Source of the DNA: Trichostrongylus colubriformis
Taxonomy: Eukaryota > Nematoda > Chromadorea > Rhabditida > Trichostrongylidae
Length of the DNA: 64,000 bases
Assembly (NCBI GenBank): GCA_963978905.1
Contig: OZ022258.1
Span: forward strand, 35,215,282 to 35,279,281
Reading direction: 5' to 3'
The position numbers were made by a program, and so were the translations under genes. Every line of letters starts with the position of its first letter. The stretch's first letter is position 1. Positions 46,441 to 57,277 of the stretch are shown in pieces. The notes under the pieces were generated by a model. It did not search any database, had not been told where the DNA came from, and saw only the letters and a list, made by a program, of their open reading frames with translations.

Positions 46441-47175
46441 AAGAAACCAGGCGCTCAAGAAGATGCGACGAAGAAGATGCGAAGCAGCAACCGAGAAGGC
46501 AAGGAGCGAAGGAAGGCTCCAAGAAGACAAGTTCGCACAGTCCAGATTTCGAACGCGGCAGTTGAAGCAAACTGTCCTCGCGTGTATGTTGACACACTAG
46601 TGAATAACTATCACGTCAGATTTCTGCTGGATACAGGATCCGACATCACATTGCTTAACGAGAAGACATGGAAGAAGATGGGATCCCCAGTAATGGAGAG
46701 AACAAATATCGTTGTGAAGAATGCCAGCGGAGAACAAATGAAGATTCATGGGAAGTTGAAATGCAAGATCAAAATGAGGGATGCCGAAACCGATGGTTAT
46801 GCCTATGTGACGCCGTATAACTCGCTCATTGGCCTAGAGTGGATACGAGCAAGTGAGGACATGAAGTACCACTTGGAGATGATGACAGCGGAAGCAAAAA
46901 AGTCATCCATCCCCTTAATCGAAGAAGAATTAAAGAGGACTTACCCGGAAGTTTTTGAAGAAGGATTGGGACGCTGCAACAAAGAAGAGGTTGAATTGCA
47001 GCTAAATCAGAATGTGCGCCCAGTGTTCTGCAATAGCCGTCCGGTACCCCACGCAGCCCTAGAAGCTGTGAACGCAGAATTAGACAGGCTCGTGCAAATG
47101 GACGTCATAGCACCAGTAAGCCATAGTGAATGGGCCGCTCCCATTGTTTGTGTCAGGAAGCAGAATGGAAATTGA
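46441..47175 (+). pseudogene. Gypsy protease and start of RT
   Basis: In the same frame as the knuckles, after the TAG, lies the aspartic protease (FLLDTGSDITLLNEKTW, catalytic DTG intact) and the N-terminal part of RT (RLVQMDVIAPVSHSEWAAPI). The frame ends at 47,175. The TAG between gag and pol could be suppressed as in some retroviruses, or be a plain mutation. Confidence 0.85.
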
Positions 47176-47552
47176 GAATATGTGCTGATTTCTCAACTTG
47201 GCTAAACAGAGCCTTACAGTCTTTCGATTATTCCTTACCTATGCTAGAAGATATTTTCGCATCCTTAAACGGAGGGACGATCTTCTCGCAAATCGATTTA
47301 TCAGACGAATACCTACAGTTGCAACTTTCAGAAGAAGCGAAGAAGAAAGTCGTCATAAATACACATAAAGGATTATTCAAGTACAATCGATTACCCTTTG
47401 GAATCAAGACCGCACCAGGATTCTTCCAGAAAGTTATGAATAAGATGGTGACCGGATTACAAGGTGTAGCCACCTACCTCGACGATATCTTAGTGAGCGG
47501 CAGAAACGAACAAGAGCATAAAGAAAATCTGCTCGCAGTATTCAGAAGATAG
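47130..47552 (+). pseudogene. Gypsy RT palm, shifted frame
   Basis: It continues RT in another frame from about 47,165: FSQIDLSDEYLQLQL (first catalytic Asp) and TYLDDILVSG (catalytic Asp pair). The Ala usual after LSD is Glu. It ends at a stop at 47,550-47,552. Confidence 0.85.
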
Positions 47553-47626
47553 CTGACTATGGATTCAAGGCTCGTCTAGACAAATGCACGTTCTCCAAGC
47601 CAGAAATACGTTATCTTGGTTTTATT

Positions 47627-49705
47627 TTGGACAAGAATGGGAGAAGACCCAATCCAGAAAAAATTGAAGCCATCAAGAACATGGATGAACCGAAGAATGT
47701 TGCACAACTGAGATCTTTTCTGGGAATGATCACGTACTACTCCGCATTTGTGCCGTCTATGAAGAATCTCCGCGGACCGTTAGATGTGTTACTCAAAAAG
47801 GATGTGAAATGGAGATGGACTTCAAAGGAACATAGAGCATTTGAAGATTTGAAGGAAGCGTTGTCAAGCGACGCCAATCTTGCGCACTACGACCCTCAAC
47901 AAAAAATTGTTGTGGCAGCTGATGCCTGTGATTATGGTATTGGATGCGTTATCTCTCATAGATACGCAGACGGTTCGGAGAAACCTATTGCGCATGCTTC
48001 AAGGTCACTTTCAGAAGCTGAGAAGAAGTACTCACAAATTGAGAAGGAAGCTCTTGGACTTGTTTTTGCAGTCAAGAAGTTTCACAAGTATCTATTCGGA
48101 AGAAAGTTTTTACTGTTGACAGATCATAAGCCAATGTTAGCAATTTTTGGAGACAAGAAAGGAGTTCCGGTTTACTCCGCAAAACGCCTTATGAGATGGG
48201 CAACGATTTTGCTCGGTTACGATTTTGACATTGACTATGTCAAAACCACGCAGTTTGGACAAGTGGATGGTCTCTCAAGGCTGATGCAGAAGCACCAAAA
48301 TTCAAGCGAAGATGTCGTAATAACAGCAGTGGAAAATGATGTTTCCAGATCGCTGAAAGATAGCATCAGAAGACTACCACTAACCCATGAACATGTTAGA
48401 GGTTGCACCGCGAAGAAATCCTTACTCAAGAATATCATGTCATATGTGAACTCCGGGAGATGGCCAAAGACCAACTCGAAACTGTTACTGTCTTTCAATA
48501 GAAAAGAAACGCTATCGATCGTGGACGGATGCCTCATGGTGGCGGAAAGAATTGTCATTCCAGAAGAACTACAAGCCAAAGTTCTAAAAGAACTACACGT
48601 TGGTCATCCAGGAATCGTACGGATGAAGAAGCTCGCCAGAAGTCATGTTTATTGGCCAATCCTCGACAAAGATTGTGAAGAAATAGTACGAAATTGTTCA
48701 AGATGTCAAGAATATGCAAAGAATCCCATCAAGGTCCCTTTGGAAGCCTGGCCAACACCAGCTTATGCGTGGCAAAGGATTCACGTAGACTTCGCAGGAC
48801 CTGTTTGCGGATTATTCTATATGGTTGTTGTGGATTCATTCAGCAAGTGGCCGGAGATTATCGAGATGACTAGCATCTCTGCAAGCCAAACGGTAAAGGA
48901 ACTAAAGAAGATTTTTGCAAGATATGGAATCCCAGAAACTATCGTTAGCGACAATGGAACCCAATTCACGTCGGAACAATTCAAGACGATGTGCGAAGAA
49001 GGAGGAATTACGCACCTTAGAACTGCTCCCTACTACCCGCAATCAAATGGACAGGTCGAACGTTTTGTTGATACACTGAAACGAGGTATCAAGAAATTGA
49101 AAGGGGAGGAGAAGCCGTCGGAAGAGACGCTGAACGTGATCCTTCAAGCGTACAGGACAACTCCAAACGATTGCTTACAAAACAGAACACCAGCAGAAGT
49201 GTTTTTAGGAAGAAAACCCCGCACACGCTTAAGTCTGCTACGCCCTATGGAAAAATCAACTGCACCACCATCAGAAGAAAATTGGAAGAAAATGAATGAG
49301 CAGTTCAACAAAAGAAACAATGCTGTTCCGAAGGAAGTTGTGGTTGGTGAAGCGATTCATGCTCAAGTATGGAAAGCACCGCAGTTTATATGGAAAGAAG
49401 GTATCATCACGAGAAGAATCGGCAAGGTCAACTACGAAGTTTGCCTAGGTGGAAGGACAACGAGGAAGCACGCCAATCAGTTGCGCCGTCATGATGCGAA
49501 AGCACCTGCAAATTATGGAGACAAGTCGTTGCTGACCCTGCTTGAGACGCTCGAATTAGACGACGTGTGGAAGCGACGAGAGGAAACCGCCCAAGCTACA
49601 GATGCTGCTGCTCAAGGACGACAGGCTCACAAAGACGATGTGCCACTGCGACGCTCGACGAGGATAAGAAGACCAGTACACAGATACCCAGATACTTCTC
49701 GCTAG
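47627..49705 (+). CDS. Gypsy RT thumb, RNase H and integrase (long intact part)
   Basis: 692 codons open. Residues about 1-75 are the RT thumb (RSFLGMITYYSAFVP). Residues 95-205 are RNase H (VVAADACDYGIGCVISH, KEALGLVFAVKKFHKYLFG). The integrase zinc motif follows (HPGIVRMKKL, CSRCQEYAK), then the core with Asp in HVDFAGP, Asp in VSDNGTQFTS and Glu in PQSNGQVERF. A GPY-like C-terminal part ends with basic residues (RRSTRIRRPVHRYP). The homologous reading begins just before 47,627 after a frame break from the RT palm. Confidence 0.9.
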   Translation: MDKNGRRPNPEKIEAIKNMDEPKNVAQLRSFLGMITYYSAFVPSMKNLRGPLDVLLKKDVKWRWTSKEHRAFEDLKEALSSDANLAHYDPQQKIVVAADACDYGIGCVISHRYADGSEKPIAHASRSLSEAEKKYSQIEKEALGLVFAVKKFHKYLFGRKFLLLTDHKPMLAIFGDKKGVPVYSAKRLMRWATILLGYDFDIDYVKTTQFGQVDGLSRLMQKHQNSSEDVVITAVENDVSRSLKDSIRRLPLTHEHVRGCTAKKSLLKNIMSYVNSGRWPKTNSKLLLSFNRKETLSIVDGCLMVAERIVIPEELQAKVLKELHVGHPGIVRMKKLARSHVYWPILDKDCEEIVRNCSRCQEYAKNPIKVPLEAWPTPAYAWQRIHVDFAGPVCGLFYMVVVDSFSKWPEIIEMTSISASQTVKELKKIFARYGIPETIVSDNGTQFTSEQFKTMCEEGGITHLRTAPYYPQSNGQVERFVDTLKRGIKKLKGEEKPSEETLNVILQAYRTTPNDCLQNRTPAEVFLGRKPRTRLSLLRPMEKSTAPPSEENWKKMNEQFNKRNNAVPKEVVVGEAIHAQVWKAPQFIWKEGIITRRIGKVNYEVCLGGRTTRKHANQLRRHDAKAPANYGDKSLLTLLETLELDDVWKRREETAQATDAAAQGRQAHKDDVPLRRSTRIRRPVHRYPDTSR

Positions 49706-49791
49706 TTTAATTGTTGAGTGTTGATTGCATTCTTTTGAATTGATAAGTAGAAAGTTAACTGTGTTGTACCCACCTTTTCTACTGGGGGAGG

Positions 49792-50052
49792 TGTTGTGTG
49801 GTCAACAAATGATAGTGATCCTATCATTCTTGAATTCGTGCAAAACAAACAAGGTATATATACCCTGGGGCAGAGGGATGTTCAGTTTATTTTCGACACC
49901 CAGTGCTTTCGGTATCCGGCTGTCCACCTGTACGACTTCAATCTACGCCGCTGGTTTCCTTCTGTCTATTCACAGATAAAACAGATCGATACTTCCTGTT
50001 GCTGTGACATCGGACAAGAACACAAACGTCGGCAGCCGGACGGGACATTACA
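49792..50052 (+). repeat. Gypsy 3' LTR
   Basis: 261 bp, preceded by the purine tract and followed by the target duplication GTAAG. Confidence 0.95.
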
Positions 50053-50969
50053 GTAAGCATATGAAAGGGGAATATACGTAAGACTTCTTAAACATGAGAG
50101 AAATTGTGGCGCGCGCTCGTAAACTTATGTGTACTTTAGTCACCAACATTCACAAGGTTTAAATTAAACAGTGTTCTTGTAAAATGTAAGTATTGTACAA
50201 AAGTGAATATATTAAGGAAGTGACCGTACCTGCTTCCGTTATATGTCCCATTACAGATGAGATAAGCATGAATGAAAAATAACGATCTAAATTAGAATCC
50301 TATTGTTGCTATATGTAATCCTTCAGCCGTTGTCAACTGCATAAAAGAGATATACTCTGAAGGATAGATGATTCTAGTTGGAATATAGATATATCCTGCA
50401 AGAAACAGTGTTACTAATAAAATGGCCGTATAAAATGTGACGATTATCGTCATGAAGAAGGGAAAAATAATGTGAATAGCATGCAAAAAGAATTCCTAAC
50501 AATATCCATGAAAAATAGCAATAAGGACACCGTTGTTACAAACAAGTTTAATAGTTAACGCATGTTTAGAGAAGGAAGAGCAATCGTTAGATGATGTAGG
50601 TGTACCAATGTAAGTTACTGAAAGAACCCAGAAACTTATAAAAAAGGGTTAATTATATGGTTACATTCATAAAGTGAACAATAAGTGGCTAACTGAAGTT
50701 TTAAAATGGATAAAGTTGAATGTATTAATGTTATTTATTAATTATTATGTAGTGGTCCAGTTCCCAATCCGGACTTATCCTTAACTGTTATTTGATAAAG
50801 CAACAAATGTCGTTTAGTCACAATGGGTATCTTTTGAGGTTATACGCCAGACAGATAAACATGCGTTCCCTTGAATATCTTGTTCGTCGAGGAATAGATA
50901 TACTGGAGAAAGCGCAGTTGGTAAGACAGACCCTTGATTATTGCTGCTCTTCAAAGGTGTGTATGGATT

Positions 50970-51132
50970 AAGGCCAGACACCGGACGAAAAAAGGCATGT
51001 TATCCTTTCTGGGAGGTGCCTATGCAAAACAATGAGAGTGCAGACGTGAAAACCGGAGCTTACATCGTGGAAGGAACAGCTTCCCGCTTTACCGTATTCC
51101 GATATTATAAAAATGAATTTAGGCCAACAGCT
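50970..51132 (+). CDS. Possible exon of unknown gene
   Basis: An open stretch between a candidate AAG acceptor (CTTCAAAG) and donor CTAG|GTGTTG encodes GLRPDTGRKKACYPFWEVPM and further aromatic/charged residues ending FRYYKNEFRPTA. It looks protein-like and lies just before the signal-peptide exon. Linkage to either neighbour is unproved. Confidence 0.35.
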
Positions 51133-51152
51133 AGGTGTTGTTCCAAAAGAAG

Positions 51153-51290
51153 ATGCATTATACTTTGCAATGTATCATGCTTGCACTCTTGTTGTTTATA
51201 TCTCTATTCTCGACTATAGCTCAACCTCCAAACCCAAAACATTACAGACCGGGGTTCTCGTTCTGCAACGTGGGAAGCTGTATAGTACAT
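51153..51290 (+). CDS. Exon encoding a secretory signal peptide
   Basis: ATG at 51,153 starts MHYTLQCIMLALLLFISLF, a strong hydrophobic core, followed by a plausible cleavage region (STIAQ) and a short Pro/Cys-containing segment (PPNPKHYRPGFSFCNVGSC). A donor ATA|GTACAT after 46 codons leaves phase 0, matching the phase-0 exon units that follow. This would be a small secreted peptide gene. No family is recognised. Confidence 0.45.
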
Positions 51291-51396
51291 AGTTTCTACA
51301 TAGTTATGTTAATCCTTGTTATTTACTTGAATCTACTACTGCTATGCTAGTTATTGTACTACACAACGGTTCAATTTTTAATTGTGCTAATTGCAG

Positions 51397-53882
51397 AGCG
51401 CAATTTCCATCTCGGGCGTTGGTGTATGTATTAGCGACAATTATCAAAAAGAAGGTAAGCGTAGAACAAAAATTGTAGAAAACTTCCTTCCTCATTTTTT
51501 GGTTGTGGTTGTGTAAAGTATGCGTGTGGTTATATTGTTTTTTGTTATGCATTTGTTTTTATTTAAACTATGTTTATAACTATATGGGTAGTAACGATTG
51601 ATTTTCAATTATGTTGTTTTCAGAGCGGGTGTCGTTCACCTGAAGTCGCTTCCATCGATTTGCACCAAATTGAGTCAAAAACGTAGGTGTTAAACACATT
51701 ATGAAAACCATTGCTCTGAGCTATATTTGAAGTCGTGTTTAAATTAGCCAATATATAGGCGTATTACCATGTTATGTACTTGTATTTTTATTGTAGTATT
51801 CATTGTTATATATAACTGTTATTTTCAATTGTGCTCACTACAGAGCGTAATTTCCGTCTCGAACAATCGTGTATGTATAAGCGACAATTGTCAACAAGAG
51901 GTAAGCGTTATACACCTTGTAAGAAACTTTTTGGCTTCACGTTTTGGTTGAAGTTGTATTATATATAGTATGTACGTAGTTGTATTGCATTTGGTTATGC
52001 ATTTTTGTTATTATTTATTATGTATATAACTGTATGAGATGTTATAATTGATTTTAAATTATGTTTATTTCAGTGCGGCGGTCTGGTTTCAACGAATGTA
52101 CATGTACTAGCACCGATAGATTCAAAAGAAGAGGTAAGCGTCAAACAAGTTATGTAAATTTTGGTTTATGTTCGAAGTTGTTTGTATATAATTTATATAA
52201 AGTTATGTTGCATTTTGCCATTTTTGTATTTATTATTGCTTTGTTTCTCTTTTAAGGTAGTGTTGCATTTAATTATATATTTTTGCTTCTATCATATACT
52301 ATGTTTATAACTTGAATGTAAATAGCGAATCGAATTTTAAAATTGTGATCAATTCCAGAGTTAGTATCCGGTTCAACATAAAGCGAATTATCGCCAATTG
52401 AGTCAAAAGGGTAGGCGTACACAATAGTAAAGCTTGTTTTATATGATGTTTGATGTTGTATATGTATATATAGTTATGTTACCTTATGCTATGTATTTGT
52501 ATTTATTATTGTTATGTACATCACTATATTCATTGTTATATATAACGGTTATTTTTAATTGTGTTGATTACAGAGCGTAATTTCCGTCTCGAACGATCGT
52601 GTATGTACAAGCGACAATTATCAAAAGGAGATAAGCGTTATACACCTTGTAAGAATCTTCTTGGCTTCACGTTTTGGTTGAAGTTGTATTATATATAGTA
52701 TGTACGTAGTTGTACTGCATTTGGTTATGCATTTTTGTTATTATTTATTATGTACATTACTGTATGAGATGTCATGATTAATTTTAAATTATGTTTATTT
52801 CAGTGCGGCTGTCTGGTTTTCAACGAATGTACATGAACTAACACCGATAGATTCAAAAAAGGTAAGCGTAAGCAAATTATGAAAATTTTGGTTTATGTTT
52901 GAAGTTGTTTGTATGAAAGCATATTGCCATTTTTGTATTTATTGTTGCTTTGTTTCTCTTTTTAAGGTAGTACTGCATTTAGTTATGCATTTTTGTTTCT
53001 ATCATATACTATGTTTGTAACTTGAATGGAAATAACGAATTGAATTTTAAAATTGTGATCATTTCAGAGCTAGTATCCTGTTCAGCATAAAGCTAATTAT
53101 CGCCAATTGAGTCAAAATGGTAGGTGTACACAGTAGTAAAGCTTGTTTTATATTATGTTTGATGTTGTATTGTATATATAGTTATGTTACCTTATTCTAT
53201 GTAATTGTATTTGTTATTGTTATGTACATCACTATATTGTATTGCAGCTTCATTTTTACAGTCCATTTCAATTACGGCTGGCAGGGCGAGGCCTACGGAC
53301 TTGTACCGATCTCTCTCACCCCGCCACACACTCTCACCCAACTCTGTGGGCCACGCCCCGTCAGCATAAGGGAAATGGACTGTAATTGTGCTTATTCCAG
53401 AGCGTAATTTCTAATTCAAACGATAGTGTACAACCAAGCGACCATTGAATCAAAAAAGAAAGCACAAAAAGGAGGTAAGGGCTGAACATGTGTAAAGAAT
53501 CCTTGGATTCGTCCATGTTTAAAGTTGAACTATGCTGTGCTCATATTCGAATGACCTTCGTAAACAATAGCATGTGAACTAGCGTGATTGAGTAAAGAAG
53601 GTAGGCGTTATTCAAGTTGTTAATTTGCTTCAAATTATGTTTGAGGTTACGTACAACATGTATGGTACGTATATACATACATATGCATACCTATATATAC
53701 ATATATATACATAATTCTAATGTAGCTGTGCTTGTAATGTACTACATTAATTATTGCTGTGCTAATTCATATGTGCTGCGGCTCAATATTTAACTGTGTT
53801 ATTACAGAGCGATTTACCTAAGTCGAACGACTATACGTGAATTAGCGGAATCGTGAATCGATTCGAATCGTGAAGGGAAAAG
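51397..53882 (+). repeat. Array of ten short exon-like units with splice signals
   Basis: Units at 51,397-51,454, 51,624-51,682, 51,844-51,900, 52,074-52,133, 52,359-52,410, 52,574-52,630, 52,804-52,861, 53,068-53,119, 53,401-53,474 and 53,808-53,882. Each is preceded by a CAG acceptor; nine are followed by GTAAG, GTAGG or similar, one has AT for GT. Three sequence types (A, B, C) recur; an A-B-C block of about 730 bp is duplicated in tandem. Two A units (57 nt) and the first B unit (60 nt) are open in phase 0 (ISVSNNRVCISDNCQQE; STNVHVLAPIDSKEE). Other units carry stops. It may be a decaying or alternatively spliced micro-exon gene. Confidence 0.6.
53259..53382. mobile_element. 124-bp MITE with TA duplication and in-window empty site
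   Basis: The ends CAGTCCATTTCAATTACGGC and CAGTCCATTTCCCTTATGCT are inverted. TA lies on both sides. The paralogous intron at about 52,550-52,565 (TTTTTAATTGTG) shows the uninterrupted target. Confidence 0.85.
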
Positions 53883-54447
53883 GTAAGCATAGACAAGTTG
53901 GTAACTTTATTTCCAGGAAATTTTATCACGATTTTTACGAAATATTACGATTTTGTTGTTGCATTTCTTTTAAACTATTCTAAATTATTTTCAGATCTGT
54001 TTGTTTGTTATATATAAGTGTGTGCTTATTTGTGGAAAATTTAGTTGGAGATGGGTAATTGGTATATATTATGATTCGGAATATTATATATATATATCCT
54101 TAGTTGAGGTTATTGTTGATTAATATTTATACTAGTAGGAGCTTAAGGCTTGGGAAGTGAGTGATTTTTTACATATCATATTTCGTATAATATTTAATAG
54201 TACATTTTTATTTGTATAATAACACGTTTAATATTTGAAGATGTGATTTGCTTTTTGTTCTACACTTTATTGTTGATTTGTAGTAGTGCGTTAACTGGTA
54301 TTGATTGCATCTTTTTCTGATTCTGATTTATATTAGTCGTTGGAAATTGAGGAAAAGGATCTGATATGAGTCAGTTGGTGAGTTATTAAACTTATGACGT
54401 CTTTTGTTAGTATGTTGTAAATATGTAAAGTTTACATTAGTAAAGTC

Positions 54448-55536
54448 ATGTTTAAGATACCGGGATTTGATATAGAAAACACTAATCAGAGCGTCAGAAA
54501 GGAGAATCAACAGGAACAAGTAAATCGTAGTGTTCTGTCAAAAACATTACGTATATTATCCTTGCCTAATGGGGATAAAAATGGAATAAGTGTGGTGTTG
54601 GACAGATTCCCGAAGGAAGTAGTAAAGTAAGCAACAAATTTTTACTAGAAAATGTAGTGTAGTTTTTATTTCAAATGTGAATTAAGGTACGAAAGGCAGA
54701 ATCACCCTCATCCATTGACATGGGTAAAGATGGCTGGTGCGTAATGGTATATACTAACTGCACAGAATATAAGTAAATAATACTGTTATAAGGTGGGAAT
54801 GACATCTTCATTCTGGGATCACTTCCTTCAAGTGGGGAGGAAAAATTTGTTTGATTACAGCAAGCAAAATGGGACTTCCATTAAGGTGTTCAGAAGGCAA
54901 ACACTTCAAGTGTCCGATTTAGAAACTCTAAGGTGAGCATTATAAATTTCAGTATGAAAAGGCTTGTAATAATTTGTGTTAGTTGTATTTTGTACTTGCG
55001 TAAAAAGATAAGATACTACTGCATCGAAAATAAGTTAATGGTACCGGAAATAGTGGTGAAAAATTCTTTTATGATGATTAGAACTGGCTTAGGACAAGAA
55101 CCACAGGTATGTTGATAGCCTGATCATAGCACCTATGTATCTAGTGATATGGTGATATTTAAAGAAGTATAAGTCTACAGAGCTAGCAGTGTTGTTGGGG
55201 TGGCAGTATGATGACTGGCATGGAACCCCCATAAAGAAACTACTTACTACTACTGAGTTAAAAAATATGGAGGTAACATTCAAATTTTTATCTTGCTGTA
55301 TAAGGGAGACATCAGTGTAAGGCAAATTTTTAGGCTGGAAGAATGATATGGGAATCCCTAAGACTGGAAGATATGCTCAAGAACCCGGTATTGATAAATA
55401 CTAATAAGCTATTAAATGTGAATTATAGTTGTATATTTTTCAGGAGAAGGGTAACTGTCGTAAACGAATGGCCGAAAAAACTGAGAAAACAACGACAAAA
55501 ATGGCCAGAAGCGAGCTAGCTAATGAGGAAGAGTGA
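54448..55536 (+). CDS. Seven-exon small gene of unknown function
   Basis: Exons 54,448-54,626; 54,687-54,723; 54,793-54,932; 55,013-55,106; 55,165-55,272; 55,334-55,387; 55,444-55,536. All junction phases agree (exits 2,0,2,0,0,0) and the frame ends in TGA at 55,534-55,536, giving about 233 residues. Introns are 46-80 nt. Four acceptors are AAG, then TAG and CAG. The protein is soluble-looking: an acidic/Gln-rich start (FDIENTNQSVRKENQQEQ), aromatic segments (SSFWDHFLQVGRKNLFDYS; GWQYDDWHGTPIKKLLTTTE), and a basic tail (EKGNCRKRMAEKTEKTTTKM). No family recognised. The start could lie further upstream, possibly in the micro-exon array. Confidence 0.65.
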
Positions 55537-55753
55537 TAAAGTGATAAAGTGCTTTGGGAAATAGAGTGACAATAATTGTAAGAAAAGATTGTGAGAAAAA
55601 ATTGTTGTGTTAGGATAGCGAATAAGTGTTTTTTAAATAATTGATTATAAAATTCATTGGCGATTTTAGAATGTTGAATTAACCACAAGGTTGTTGATAA
55701 AACAATTGCATTTATTGTTTGGACATAAGAATTAAAAAACGTCAACCGACGTT

Positions 55754-56034
55754 ATGGTGGACCACCGGTTCGAAAGATTCACCACCGGTGACAAAGGAGG
55801 ACATTTCCCCTAGATTATTATAGGGTAATCCCGTTAGACGGAACTGGATTTTCACAGATATCGGGTTACCCTCAGATATCAGTGAAATCCAGTAAAGTCC
55901 AATATCGAAGAATATGACACAGTAGTTAAGAGATATGTGTTATATAGTGTTATATGGTTCATTTCGCCTCCGACTCAGACGAACCATTGTATGTTGCCAG
56001 CCTTTGAGGCTCATCAGTGAGTAAGGCTGGCAAC
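55754..56034. repeat. Cluster of strong hairpins
   Basis: In succession: GGTGG/CCACC around ACCACCGGT direct repeats (about 55,756-55,790); ACTGGATTTTCACAGATATC against GATATCAGTGAAATCCAGT (55,843-55,893); ATGGTTC/GAACCAT (55,954-55,987); and a perfect 12-bp stem GTTGCCAGCCTT/AAGGCTGGCAAC (55,993-56,034). They follow the stop codon of the seven-exon gene by about 220 bp. Confidence 0.65.
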
Positions 56035-57024
56035 GAATTATGTTAATATCATATAAAGAACAAAAAATACAACATATGCAAGAAGTATTAAAAACGTTCT
56101 AAAAAATAAGATAGACAGGAAGCTGTGCTAAGGAAAGGTTGGTGAGGGAATAGTAGTTCTTATGAAAATAGCATGGGTACATATGATAGGAAGGGAAGAT
56201 GATATGCATTATAATTGGAGCGCGTATGTACATAGGTCTGCACCCAGGCTTTATTTTATACAGTACTTAAAGTACCGTGAACCAATAAACAACCTACCCA
56301 TAGTCCCACTTTTTAGCAATAATCCCTTGCATAAGTACTACTACTCACTTACACTCCACATGCTAAATATGTATGAACGAAAAACAAGAGAAGGTACAAT
56401 AAGCTAAATGAGAAAGTGGAATCACATGAAGGAGTTATTGATTTTACTTCCCACTGGGAACAAGAAATGGAGCCAAGATTTACTTGTCTCCCGTACCTAA
56501 TGGCAATGACAGACCTCCGCCTGCGGCAAGCGCCCCCTGCTTCCGTGCTGAATGAACCTTTGGACGTGGCCGGAGTTATCTCTCGCATCCCGGCCCAATT
56601 CGAATTCGTATACGAGTTCCTTGCCTTGATCCCCGCGAACCTGACGATTATGGGTAGTGCTGCATTCTACTCAGCTATTCCACCACCTTATGTCTTGCCC
56701 ACCTATTCCAATAGTGTGAACAGTTCCCATGTATCTGCATAAAAAGTGGGTGAATGGATGTTAATTTGGTTGTACGTTTGTTGCCATTTTGTCATTGCGT
56801 ATGAGTAGACTGCATGTGCACATCTATGTGTACACAGAGACACGCACGATCTTGCGTGTGATGCTTTTTGACTCTCTCCTGATGCATACCCAGAAAGAAT
56901 AATTCGTGGTGAGAAAAACACGCGGAACGAGTCAAATTTCGCTTCTTGAATCTCAAACAGAAGACCGAACATACATATAATGATAATGGATGGCGATAAT
57001 TCACACTTTTCTTTCACATTTACA

Positions 57025-57277
57025 GGTGTGTGGTGAATGGTCGAATTTTCGCGCGGTCGCCCGCGGCGAGTGCGAGTCGTTTGCAGATTTATCTGTTGAA
57101 ACAACAACAGCAAAAACATAGGCGAGCTTCCAAAGGTTCCAACCAGCAATCTTGAAGATCTTTCACGGTACCAGCCTTATGCGTCTCGAGCGGAATTCCA
57201 AGCAACTACGGCGAGTATTCTAACGGCGCCACGAAAGCGACGCCGCGAAGCGGAAATTCGACCAATCGCCACACACC
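57025..57277. mobile_element. MITE related to family 1 (copy 3)
   Basis: The ends GGTGTGTGGTGAATGGTCGA and (reverse complement) GGTGTGTGGCGATTGGTCGA match. The right interior shares GGCGCCACGAAAGCGACGCC with copy 1. Confidence 0.65.

Larger units (their letters stand above)
45154..50052 (+). mobile_element. Ty3/gypsy LTR retrotransposon, complete but mutated
   Basis: The element is 4,899 bp. Two 261-bp LTRs (TGTTGTG...TTACA) differ at four positions. A 5-bp target duplication GTAAG flanks it (45,149-45,153 and 50,053-50,057). A candidate primer-binding site TGGCGATCAGG follows the 5' LTR (from 45,416) and a purine tract GGGGGAGG (49,784-49,791) precedes the 3' LTR. Gene order is gag, protease, RT, RNase H, integrase, diagnostic of Ty3/gypsy. 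No env. Confidence 0.95.
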
